Assembly: GCA_018398765.1 (NCBI GenBank) | Contig: JAHBMJ010002760.1 | Coordinates: 8,567-70,064 of the forward strand | DNA from: Chromera velia | Lineage: Eukaryota > Sar > Chromeraceae | Length of the DNA: 61,498 bases | Direction of reading: 5' to 3' | Shown here: positions 48,910 through 58,900 of the stretch, piece after piece | Layout: the number at the start of each line of letters is the position of its first letter | Position numbering within the stretch: the stretch's first letter is position 1 | Program-made: the position numbers and the translations under genes | Notes under the pieces: model-generated | The model's input: the letters and a program-made list of their open reading frames with translations, nothing else | Databases searched by the model: none | Told to the model about the DNA's origin: nothing

Positions 48910-50489
48910 GGGTGTCTGTCTGTCTGTCTGTCTGTCTTGTCTTGTCTTCTTTTCTTCTCTTTCTTGTCTTGAGTGGAAGCAGCAGAGGAGTAGCGTGTGA
49001 AACCAGTGATCACGTGAAAGTCTGTCGGGAGGTAGAGAGGCAAGGGGCGCTTAACTCTCACCTTTCGGGCCCCCTGCCCACTTTGTCTGAGTTGTCGTGA
49101 TGTTCTTTTGTCTTTTTTCTTTCTTTCTTTCTTTCTTTCTTTCTTTTTGTCTGTTGTGTTCATGAAGAAAAGGAGGGCGAAGAAGAACAAACATATAGTC
49201 TGTCTGTCTGTCCATCTGTCTGTCTGTCTGTCTGTCTGTCCGAAAGAAAGGAAGCGATTCGGAAAAAGTGAAGAGAAGAAAAGACGACATAGTCTGTCTA
49301 TCTGTCTGTCTGTCTGGGTGTCTTCCTTTCTTTAAGAGTTTTTCTTTCTCTCTCGCTTTCCCCCCTCGTTCCTTTCCTCGTCATCTTGGTTGCTCTGGCG
49401 GTGTCTTTACATCTGAGTGCCTTCTGCTAAAATGTCTATCGTGACCCTTCCGTGTCAACAGCACTTGCGGAGAGAGCATGCGTATGTATTTCTTTTCCTT
49501 CTACGCATCTCCACTCCGTGTCGTGCAGATGGTGTCACCCCCCCGAGTTCTCCAAACTGCTCGAGGAAGAGGAAGAGGACGAGGAGGACCCGAGAGAAGC
49601 CGAGGGGGAGGGGGCACAGAGGGAAGGGCACACAGGCAGGGAACAAGGAGGGGGTCCGAGTTCTGCTTTGTCCCTGCTTCCATCTCTGCCCGGGTTCTCC
49701 GCCTGGGGGGGGAGTACACGGGGACCGGCGGGCAGAGGCCAGTGGAGGCCCCTGTCGACCGTTGCCTCTGCCGGGGCCCCTGACCCCTCCTCTGAAGCAT
49801 CGCCGGGGTCCACGGGGTCCGCGTCCGCCCGGAAAAAGCGACGGAAAAACAGGTGGGCAGCCGGAGAGCGTACTCGCCGGAGAAGGGCAGAGGCGTTGGC
49901 TGCGGGGGGGGGTATGAGTATCGGGGCGCGTTTACAGCTTTTGTGGAACTCTGCAGGAAACTGGATAGACAGATTGAGTGAGATTGCAACGGCAGACGCG
50001 AGTGCAGGGGTTCGGAGGGGAGGCAGGGGTGCGTATCGTCCGATTGGAGTTGCGGGTGCCCTCAGGGGTGCGTTTCCCTCAGGGTCGGCCCCCCTCTCTG
50101 TGATTGGCCCTCCTGGTTTCTCTGCTTCAGCCACGGGGGCAGGCAGGGGGCAGAGTGGGCCTCGTGGGGGGATTGGAGCGTGGCGGTGGGACAGGGATGG
50201 ACTTGGAGCTGTTGGGTCTCCTACTGTTACACAGGGACGCGGGCTGAGAGACGGGGATGCGGAGAGAGGACATGCAGGGGGTCGGGTGGATCTGGGTCGT
50301 GAGGAGAGACAGGTGCGGTCTGCAAATCAGTCTCGCTTGCGTGAGAGGTGGGAATCGGATGACAATGAAAAAGGGGAAGAGCGGCCAGGGAGTTGTTCGG
50401 ACAGTGCTGGAGGTAGTGCAATGAGTGGGGGGATGATGTCAGAAACAGAGAGTGCGTCCTCGCGTGCTGCCTCCGTTCCAGATGTATGA
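35097..50489 (+). CDS. P4-type ATPase (phospholipid flippase) of the Neo1/ATP9 group, 1882 aa, 25 exons
   Basis: Exons: 35097-36111, 36381-37209, 37563-37617, 37926-38017, 38473-38646, 38834-38978, 39422-39688, 39967-40143, 40551-40760, 40931-41054, 41491-41552, 43632-43832, 44081-44144, 44360-44682, 44933-45054, 45326-45514, 45939-45986, 46352-46384, 46748-46820, 47080-47184, 47478-47530, 47900-48038, 48355-48440, 48644-48745, 49529-50489; 5649 nt, phases close. Motifs: [12 protein letters not shown] at 292-303 (the Asp-Gln-Leu form is typical of Neo1/ATP9), PISMRVNLD in M4, phosphorylation site DKTGT at 727, SSPDEVAL and VKGAE in the nucleotide domain, LTGDK around 1137-1141, GDGGND at 1312-1317. 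It should flip lipids across Golgi or endosomal membranes. Oddities: about 230 low-complexity residues before M3 (exon 2) and a ~320-residue disordered Gly/Arg/Ser tail. The ends of exons 6 and 9 are the least certain. Confidence 0.92.
37381..37430. repeat. 25-bp tandem duplication in intron 2
   Basis: The unit TGTGCATGTAAGCTTGCACG plus CTCC(T) occurs twice head to tail. It contains a partial palindrome (TGCATGTAAGCTTGCA). Confidence 0.7.
38018..38225 (+). repeat. Intron 4 TCTG array with sense intronic unit
   Basis: The donor GTAAGTCTGTCTATCTG runs straight into a TCTG array. A unit at about 38084-38140 reads TTTGTCTGTTATGCACATGA, then a purine-rich run, then CATATAGTCTGTCTG. A shortened unit at 38168-38200 also ends CATATAGTCTG. 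The same unit recurs in introns 11 and 24 and in the SNARE gene. Confidence 0.8.
41590..42060 (+). repeat. Intron 11 TG/TCTG arrays with sense intronic units
   Basis: A TG dinucleotide tract (about 41614-41700) passes into TCTG. Purine-rich units ending ATATGGTCTGTCTG, GATGTAGTCTGTCTG and CATACAGTCTGTCTG lie near 41732-41800, 41838-41920 and 41994-42056. A CCTT array lies at 41940-41970. Confidence 0.8.
42196..43538 (+). repeat. 62-bp higher-order minisatellite in intron 11 of the P4-ATPase gene
   Basis: Two related 31-bp monomers alternate. Both start TTTAGATTTGCTCCGCCA; one ends GCCTGTCGTTGCT and the other ACCTCCCTTTGGG (or GCCTCCCTTTGGG). About 20 dimers fill 42330-43538, with more diverged copies from 42196. 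The array ends about 90 bp before the acceptor of exon 12. Its C+G-rich core (GCTCCGCC) contrasts with the T-rich intron. Confidence 0.95.
46445..46498. other. Assembly gap (54 N) in intron 18 of the P4-ATPase gene
   Basis: The N run is flanked on both sides by long G runs. It lies between exons 18 and 19, whose reading frame and protein homology continue, so no coding sequence seems to be missing. Confidence 0.95.
48746..49330 (+). repeat. Intron 24 TCTG mosaic
   Basis: The donor is itself GTCTGTCTGTCTG. Purine-rich units at about 48811-48890, 49141-49208 and 49238-49300 each end in (G/C)ATATAGTCTGTCTG or GACATAGTCTGTC, and each is followed by a fresh TCTG array. Confidence 0.85.
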
Positions 50490-51549
50490 TGTGTCAGACT
50501 CTAAGTCATTGTATCTTGATCATAATATTTTTGTATTGAAACCTGGGTGTTTGGAGATCTTAATTATTGAACGTTTCTGTTAAAAAAATATGGGCCCATA
50601 AACATGCAGTTGTTATAATTTAAACTGAATGAACACTGTAAACAATTATTATAATTAATTAGGTTAAAAATTAAGTTTTTTTTCAGTTTTTTTTTAATAA
50701 TCAGAACATGGGTATTATGGGATAGGATTCATCATTTTGATGTTCGGGGGATACCGACATCTTGCCTCAATGCCTCCCCGGCCCTACCGATCAGCAGTAG
50801 GTTCAATAACAAATTAACAAGTGATTAAATCTTTTGACAATGACTGGTATATATATTTAAGTTATTTAACTTATAATAATCAGTAGTCTACTGGTCTTTC
50901 ATTAAGACTTTTTACTAGAAAACACAGAAATCTGTTTTGAAAATAACATAAAAATATGAAAAAATAATATACCAAGACCAACTCAATTTGGCACGATTAC
51001 GATTGCGATTACAAATGTGAACAATATTTTTATCGCGCAAACAGTCTTTTGAGACTTGCAACATGTTTTTGATAATATTTGTGAAGTCTGTACAAATTTT
51101 TAAGTTCATACGCACAACCGATTATGTTTGCCAAAAATATGAAAATTTAAAGCTGGGCGGCCCCGGAAACCCAAAAAATTGAGTCTCGATTTTGAATTTT
51201 CATATTTTTTGCAAACGTAATCAGTCGTGCGTACAAACTTGAAAATTTGCATAGACTTCACAAATATTATCAAAAACATGTTGCAAGTCCTAAAAGACTG
51301 TTTGCGTGATAAAAATATTTTTCATATTTGCAATCACAATCATAATTGGCTGTATATATGGGTTTGCCAAATTGAGTTGGTCTTGGTATATAAAAAAATC
51401 AGAAGTTGTTTGATGTTGTTTGATCTTCTCATAAAATTTAATACTGGGTGACTAGTCTGGGTCATAGCCTGAGTCAAACAGTTTTCATTTAATTGAGTTA
51501 AATTAAATATAAGAATTAAATCAATCCTGGGCTCAATCCCCATGCATGA
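50490..51549. other. AT-rich 3' flank of the P4-ATPase gene
   Basis: No gene is visible. It contains the second foldback element (listed separately) and ends at the target duplication CATGA (51545-51549) of the next LTR element. Confidence 0.5.
50966..51391. repeat. Foldback element 2, long inverted repeat with mirror ORFs
   Basis: The left arm (about 50966-51153) and right arm (about 51200-51391) are inverted copies with scattered mismatches, plus a ~25 bp insertion in the right arm near 51340. The outer ends share TATACCAAGACCAACTCAA. Because the arms mirror each other, the same peptide (NLKICxDFTNIIKNMLQV) is read outward in both directions. The spacer of about 45 bp contains CTGGGCGGCCCCGG. 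Confidence 0.85.
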
Positions 51550-51854
51550 AGAAATGGAGTAGAGTAGTGAGTGTGGCGGCTTCTTTCTTTAGAGCTCTTT
51601 ATGGGACTCCGAGGTCTATGAATCTGGAGCATATGCAGAGTCCAACAAATGTTGCCTGAAGTAATCAATGAAGTCAAATAATTTCGACGGAGCTGAAATT
51701 TATGCGGCACGGCACTGAATCGAATATACGCACGGCGGTTAATCGAATTCATCTGCGGCCCAGGGCGCGCGCGACGGCTTGCCCCTGGCCCGCCCCGCGG
51801 CTTGGCCTTCCTGCATGTACGCGGACGGAACGACTGACACCCTATGTCTCAACT
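51550..51854 (-). repeat. 3' LTR of family A copy 2
   Basis: This 305 bp LTR carries a GC-rich segment near 51765-51810 (GGCCCAGGGCGCGCGCGACG) shared with the partner LTR. Confidence 0.8.
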
Positions 51855-52265
51855 CCCCCCCTCGATTTCATTTCTATGCAAAGGGAGAAACAGAAGCGAA
51901 ACTAAGTCAACACAGCCGTTTACTCTAACTGTCTGAGCTAATGAAGCCCTTTCTTGCTTTCCCTTGTCGGCCAGTCTCGATAGCAAAGAGTAACACAAAA
52001 GGAATGTAGGGAGGCAGAGCGCTAGACATCACAAGAATAAGGTAGAGGACGAGACATCACAAGATCAGTTGACTCCGGTCTGCCTCTTTAAGTCTACCTA
52101 TCTCTGGTCTGCCTTTTTCGTCCTGCCTGTCTGATGCCTTTCAGCGCTTCACAATACTGGAATAACAAAAAGAAAGAAAGAAACCAGGCAGCGACTCATT
52201 CAGAGAAACTGAGCAAATCAGGCCATGAATGTTTCTTTATCAAAATTCGAAGAAAGGAAAGCAGA

Positions 52266-53771
52266 CTAGGAAGCAGAGCTTTCTGTTTTTGTTTCAGTCA
52301 GTTTGCCTGTCTGCTCAACTTCTTCTGTGGATCCTGGATTCTCTTCCCCCCCCCTACACTGATGCAAGAGAGGTGCAGACTCAGATATGAATACATTTCT
52401 CTCAGAGAAAGGATTATACCCGTAGATATCGTAGATGCCAGACGGACCATCAGAGTCGGAGAAGACCATATCCACATCACCCCTGCGCATGACTTCATAT
52501 GTCTCCATGTCATAAGTAGTCGTTGCAAACCTCACTCTCTCCTCCTTCGGTCTCTCACTCGTCTTCTTCTTCTCATCAGAGTCCTGTCTCTCCTGCTCAA
52601 TCTTCAATATGGTAGTCGCTAATCGCTTCATGTCTGCATCGATGAGAGACAGTTGCTGGCTGGAGACGGGAGCAGAGGGTACATCCTGGGCTTTATTCTT
52701 AGGGCGGACAGGCTGGCCTTGCGAGCCACCTTTAAAATCACCCTTCTGTTTCTCCCTTTCAGTTCGTTTGTTGCTATGCCTCTCGTTCTGCTTCGATCTC
52801 CATTTGTTGTAGTGGTTCCTGTAGTTCTGGGAGACGTTAGCTAAGTGATGGGCGTGCTCTGGGTGCATTTGGTCGAAGTCTGGCTCGCCATTGGTTCTAG
52901 TAGAGTCCAAGAGTGACTCTAGTGACTTGGCAGAGGTAGAGGAAGTTGTGCCACCGGCTCCAGGGGAGAGGAACTGCTTCTGGTGCTTGGAGATTTCGAT
53001 TACCTTCTTGGTGACCGAAGAGACGATCCGGAGGACACCGTTCTTCATGGACGCCACCCACTCATTCCGAGTGCGGCGCGCGTCCAGAGTTGGAAGACTT
53101 AGTACCTCCACAATGATCTCCCTTTGGTACGCCTAAGAGTACCTCGAAGCTACCGGTTCAGTCCCTGCCACTCCAATTACCTTCTTCTTCTTTGTGCGTG
53201 CCGGCGCCTTTGTATCGTTGGGGTGGAGATCCCAGAACTTGAATCCACTCATCCAGTCCGAAGGAGCGATGGATCTAGCCTTTAAGTCCTTTTGAAACTC
53301 AGTATAGGCCGCCTCGGTCTCTCTCAGAGACAGATCTACAGGGAGCGCCTTCACGAGGACATGAAAGTTCTCAAATATCTTCTAGGCCGTCTCCTTCTGT
53401 GCATCCTCCGGGAGAAGTACCTGCTCTTCTGCCAGTGCAGACAAGAACTTGATGGCTCAGACTGAATCTTGAAAACGTTTTTTGAACGCTGCATCTTGCT
53501 CTCTACTGGTTCTCTAGGGAACAGCATCCTCAGTCATTGAAGCAAGCTCTTCGACCCAACTATGGAGAGCATCGTCTCCAGCAGCAAAAGAAGAAATATA
53601 CAAAACCTTATACAGCTTTTCAAGACTAGTCAGAGTCGCATAACCTTCCGCCTACATCTTGGCAAGCTTTTGGTATGCATGACCATCGGCGATCTGATGA
53701 TGCTGTGGAGGGCCGTCATCAGTAAATCGCAGAGGAGTGACTGAAGAAGAAGATACGTTACCAGACAACAT
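52266..53771 (-). pseudogene. Gag-like ORF of the family A element, broken by in-frame stops
   Basis: One frame runs from ATG at 53771 to TAG at 52266, about 500 codons, with stops at 53652-53654 (TAG), 53514-53516 (TAG), 53457-53459 (TGA), 53382-53384 (TAG) and 53133-53135 (TAG) and no frameshift. The longest intact pieces are 52266-53111 (281 aa) and 53133-53354. The middle is helical and charged (SLRETEAAYTEFQKDLKA; GFKFWDLHPNDTKAP). The C-terminal third is very basic and polar (NKWRSKQNERHSNKRTEREK), fitting nucleic-acid binding, and ends acidic. No zinc knuckle is seen. Gag is inferred from position, charge and the LTR context rather than from a recognised domain. Confidence 0.6.
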
Positions 53772-53833
53772 GATTGAAGAATCAAATCAGAAGATGAAGA
53801 TAAGTTCAAGAGAAAAGCCTTCCTGTTAACCGC

Positions 53834-54131
53834 AGAAATGGAATAGAGTAGTGAATGTGGTGGTTTCTTTCTTCAGAGCTCTTTATGGGAGGTATGTGAA
53901 TCTGGAGCATACGCAGAGTCTAACAGATATTGCCTGAAGTAATCAATGAAGTCAAATGATTTTGATGGAGCTGAAATTCGCGCAGCGCAGCACTGAATCG
54001 AATGCACGCACGGCGGTTAATCGAATTCACTTGCGGCCCAGGGCGCGCGCGACGGCTTGCCCCGGCCTGCCCCGCGGTTTGGCCTTTCTGTGTGTACGCA
54101 GACGGAACGACTGACACCCTATGTCTCAACT
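53834..54131 (-). repeat. 5' LTR of family A copy 2
   Basis: This 298 bp LTR is followed on the minus strand by GCGGTTAACAG (probable primer-binding site). It is about 85-90% identical to the partner by eye, mostly through transitions. Confidence 0.8.
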
Positions 54132-54895
54132 CATGATAACTGAATCTACTTAAAGAGGTTGCAGTCTAAAAAACGTTTTTTATGTTAGATCTAGTTAAAT
54201 TGTTTGGTCTTTAGTGTATGGATTGATTTAGATTGATTTATTGTATGATTAGTTCTCTTTAGGTCCGTCGTTTCTCCACTAGCTAGAAATAACTTCGCTC
54301 TGTTAATTCGTAGCCGTTGGATGAAAGGTCAGACACATGGAAGCTGGTGCGAGCGAAAATACTGACGCACGCAAACGTGCTCATGCGGCCCAACCGGATA
54401 TCCATGCATACAGCAAGAAAAATAAATTACGAATTTCATGCAGATACAGCTAGAGCAGTCGGTTCATGTAAGCCTTGATCATAATTACAACGTAGCGCCA
54501 GCACCGATTTTGCGTTGGAACCAGTTGGTGTGCTTCAATCAGCATAGGGCACTGTTTTTAAAGAATGTGATGGAATGCAGTCCACCCAGAGGTCCACACT
54601 CACTTGTGACATCGAAGTGCGCTGCGACGAGATTGTGTCGGTTTGTCGATGCATGCGAAGCACCTATCCACATATGCAGATCGTTACCCGCTGAGAAAAA
54701 GCGTGATCTGTGTCGACTGACCATCTAATATCAAAGCTCTTTGCTGGCCGCATTTGTTTGCGGGAAGAGAACGAAGAAACGCGTTGGTGCTCGTTCACTT
54801 CCGTGAAGGAAGTTGCATTTTCCCCTCCGTAGACGGTGCATCTTTGTTGCTTCCTTCTTTCACAAGTCGCTCGCACCGACAAGCTACAAGCGGGC
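54132..54895 (+). promoter_or_regulatory. Upstream region of the HYR membrane-protein gene
   Basis: About 760 bp separate the LTR element from the gene start. The 96-aa ORF at 54438-54728 has no recognised features. No specific promoter element is identified. Confidence 0.35.
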
Positions 54896-55921
54896 ATGAG
54901 GGTTCTGCAGGGTCTTGCACTCCTGGTCTGCTTGGTGACAGACTCTGGTAAGCTGCCCCGAAAAGGAAAGGCACGGCATGAACGAGGAAGCGAGAGGGAT
55001 GCATGGTTTCATTCTCTTTTATGCATGTGGCGCCTCTGTTATCCGCACGCGAGACTTCGTCAGGCTCTTTGCTGACAGTGTGAGCCCTAAGTGATCTCCT
55101 GTTTTGTTCTTTCTCTGTTCAGGTGTCGAGGCAATCACCTGCCCTTCCTCTCAAGTTGTGAGTCAAGTGGGGGACGCTGGAGTCGCCGCGACTTTCACGG
55201 CGACTCTGGGTGCGGGAGAGAGCAGCGTGACCTACAGCACAGACAGCGGGAGTCTATTCAATGAGGGCGCACACACAGTGACTGCCACTACGGACATAGG
55301 CACGTCGTGTTCGTTCTTCGTCTTTGTGGCGGGATGCCCTCCGAACTCTCAGAGGTCTTCCGCTACGGGATCTTGCACTTGCGAGTCAGTGAGTCAGTGA
55401 GTCAGTGTGTCAGTGAGTGAGTGAGTGAGTGAGTGAGTGAATAAGTAAGTACGTAAGTAAGTGAGTGAGTGAGTGAGTGAATAAGTAAGTACGTAAGTAA
55501 GTGAGTGAGTGAGTGAGTGAATAAGTAAGTACGTAAGTAAGTGAGTGAGTGAGTGAGTGAGTGAGTGAATAAGTAAGTACGTAAGTAAGTGAGTAAGTGA
55601 GTGAGTGAGTGAGTAAGTGAGTGAGTGAGTAAGTGAGTGAGTGAGTGAGTGAGTGAGTGAGTTCAAGAAAGGACGGGTACGTATTTCCAAGGCGGGTTTG
55701 GTGGGAGTCCAAGTTTGCTGTTGAAGAGAAGGTGCTTCAGTATGTGAACGAAGGAGTCACTGATTGAGTGCCTGAGGGGCTAGCAGCTGGAAGGAACCAA
55801 ATCGATGAAGAGAGAGAGTAATCACGAAGTGAGAGGAGTAATCACGACATAATGCTGCCAGACGAATTATGCAGTAAGTGCACGATTGATTCCCTCCTTT
55901 CATTCTCTCTCTCTCTCTCTG

Positions 55922-55969
<48 letters not shown>

Positions 55970-58900
55970 GAAAGATACGTCCTTTGTTCTTTGCCTTCCC
56001 TGCAGCGCCGGTTACTGGCAAGACCTCTCTGTGAGCATTCTCAGCGGCAGACTGCCCGACACAGGCGTCGCATCAAACGGCATCCCGGTCGTGTGCACTC
56101 CCTGCATCAGCAACTCCACAAGCGACGCTGGAAGCACACACCCGAGTGCGTGCTACTGCCTAGCGGGGTTCTACATCCTTCCTTACACAACCGCGACAGA
56201 CGGGGAGAGCGGACACCAGTACTGGACGGATGCCAGGTGTGAGGTGTGTCCTGTGAACGCACAGTGCTCAGAGGGTCTGATTGGGTCGGGTACAGATGCG
56301 ACCGTGACCATCTCGTCCTCGACTACTTCCGCCGCTGCGTTTGCACATGCACAGGAGGAGGATCCTTCTGCCTTGTCTTCTGCTTTGTCTTCAAATGAAG
56401 TGCCGGGGCCCTCTGATTTGCCTGCCTCGTCACTTGAGGCCCTGCCGGGGTCCACAGGGTCCCCCTTCCCCTCCAATTCATCCCTAACGAGGCCACGAAG
56501 GCTGCAGACATCCACCACAGAGACTAGGTTCACGATCCTGCAGCACATACGGCCCATGCCCTCGACCAACTACGCCCTTGTGAGCAATGTGGCAACTGCC
56601 GAGATCAAAAGGTGCCCCGTGGACGGGACGTGTCAGAGCGGCGACCAGTCGGTGTTTCAAGAAAGCGAAACGGGAGCTGCGGACTGCGTGTCCAGCATGA
56701 GAGGGGTAAGCAGCCTGTAGTCGAGAGGCAAAAGGTCGGCGTGTTGCACCTTTCTCTTGTCGAATCCTTTCGTTCGCGCATGAACCTTTTTCTTCTTTTT
56801 TTCCTGCCCCGATAAAACCCGAAGATGAGCTCCTTTTCTCTTTGATAGCAAGAGGGCTGCTTTTTGATTTCTATCACGCATGTACTTGGTTCTTTCACTT
56901 TCCATCAGGTCGTAGCAAAATAACTTTTCTCCTCCACTCTATCTGCCTGCCTACCTTGCTTTCTGCCTTCCTTCCTTCCTTCGTTCCTTCCTTCCTTCGT
57001 TCCTTCCTGTCTGTCTGTCGTTCTGATGTCTCTCTGTCTATTTGTCTGTCTGCTAGTGTGCAGCGGTACAGCCTTTTTTTTTGTCGGAAAAGCGAATGCA
57101 GCAATTTGCCATCTGGTCCTTTACAATACTTCGGTTGAAGAAATCGTCCGAATGAGTGAGACCTCTCGAGCACATGCATCGATAGAAATTCGATCGGTTG
57201 AAGGCTTAATAAGTGCCTCCACAGTCTGAGCTAGGAAGAGTGATGTGATGAGCGGATGTCCCGACAACATGCCAATCCGTTTGTATTATTTCGTATCCCT
57301 TTCCGTTTGTGCATGTGCAGCCCCTCTGCAGGCAGTGCCGAGTGGGTGCCGAGGAGCTCCGGCCTGTCGCTGCGTGCTCAAGTTGCTGGAGTCAGTTCGT
57401 GTCCATCATTGTGGCAGCAGGCAGCTTCCTTGTCCTTCTGGTCATCGTGATTGCCTTTGCAGGGCTGTACGGACCTGCATTCCGAGGAGAGACCCTGATC
57501 TACCTAGTAGCTCTGAAGATGCTCTTCCACTTCTTTGGAACGTTGAGGGTCCTCGGACAGGTCAGAGAAAAGCTTGAGGGCATACAGGCATGGTAGGGGG
57601 CTTTTGGCTTTTTGTTTTTGGTGGCCTCGAAAAGAGAAAACAGGGAAGGATGATTAAGGTTGGAAGGCAAGAGAGGGATGGGGAGAATTTCAGCTGGCGT
57701 GATGAAATTAGAGAGCGCTCTGTCCTCATGCAGTCTTTTTTTTCTTCACTTTGAAGAACTTCCTTCACTTCTGTTGTGATGTACATTTGGGTGCCCTTTG
57801 TTTTGGCTTATTGGGTGTGCTTTCTTTTGTTCATATTCCTCTGGCGCATGCAGTTTGATCTGGAGCGCGTGAGTCTGTGGACCCCCCTGGTCCGGGCTGT
57901 CTTCTTGCCCTACGGGTGGATCCCCGCACCCTCAGATGTGTACAGACCTGGGTGCCTGGTCTCAGACTTTATTACGGTACGTATCATATCTGGGTGTGGT
58001 GGTGTGGGGTAAAAGAGTTTGCACGGTTTTCTAGGGGACGGAACGCAACTAAAATGACTGCTCCTCCTGATGTCAGTCAGTGTCTTTGACGAGAAGGAGG
58101 GTGGAAGAAGAGACAGCGAAAGAATGAAAAAGATGGAACAGAGCAAGGGCAGAAATGTGCTCATCTTCTAGGTCTCTCTCTTTCCCTTTCTCTCCCTCTC
58201 TCTCTCTCTCTGCGTGATTGCAGAACGGGATCGGGTTTGATCTGAGTGGCACCTCAGTTGAAGACGACCTTCGGGACATGATCTTTCGTGTTACCACTGC
58301 ACTTCTGATTCTCAGTCCGCTCTTGGTCTTCCTGTTCGTGACTATCATCGGACTGATCGTAGTCATCGTTCGTGGCTGTTGTTGCTGCTGCTGCCCTCCC
58401 CAAAAGGAGCTGAAGGCCAAAATGGAGGCGACACGGGATCCCGAGGAGAGCTTCTTCCTTCACCCCTCGGAAGAGGAACAACAAACAAAACTAGAAAAGT
58501 CCAGACTGATCAACAGGAGGGTGTGGGGAACATGGAGGTTCACCTTCTTCAAGAACAAAAGAGGGTGTATCTGCTGTGGGGGGGAGTTCCTCTCAGACTC
58601 CGTCAGGGCATATCTGTCAGTCAGTCAGTCAGTCAGACAGACAGGTAGGCAGGCAGGCAGGCAGGCAGGCAGACAGTGACACAGTCTGCATGAATCTTGC
58701 CTCACGTCTACTGGTCGGTTTTTCTATCCCACTGTCGATTTCTGATACCCAGCGATTTCCTCACCACCTATCGTCGGGTCAGTGGTTTTTGTGCATTAAT
58801 CAATGCACACACGAATGTGCTCCCGATCCCGCAGCTCCGTCTTTTTTTGGATCTACGAAGGAGCCATGGAAGCCTCCACCGCTGTTTTGAGGTGTGAGAA

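Larger units (their letters stand above)
51550..54131 (-). mobile_element. Gag-only LTR retroelement with AG...CT ends (family A, copy 2)
   Basis: LTRs are at 51550-51854 (3', 305 bp) and 53834-54131 (5', 298 bp). The target duplication CATGA is exact at 51545-51549 and 54132-54136. On the minus strand a purine tract (TCGAGGGGGGG, 51855-51865) touches the 3' LTR. GCGGTTAACAG touches the inner end of the 5' LTR as a likely primer site. LTR ends are AGTTGAGACA...CATTTCT, matching family A copy 1. The interior encodes one gag-like frame and no protease, RT or integrase, so movement would need enzymes from elsewhere. Confidence 0.85.

Noticed and set aside
12699..53771. Host-wide reassignment of UAG to glutamine
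   Set aside because: The host genes in this window (P4-ATPase, NTase-like, SNARE, HYR protein) contain no internal TAG, and one host gene (33254) appears to end in TAG. The TAGs are confined to retroelements.
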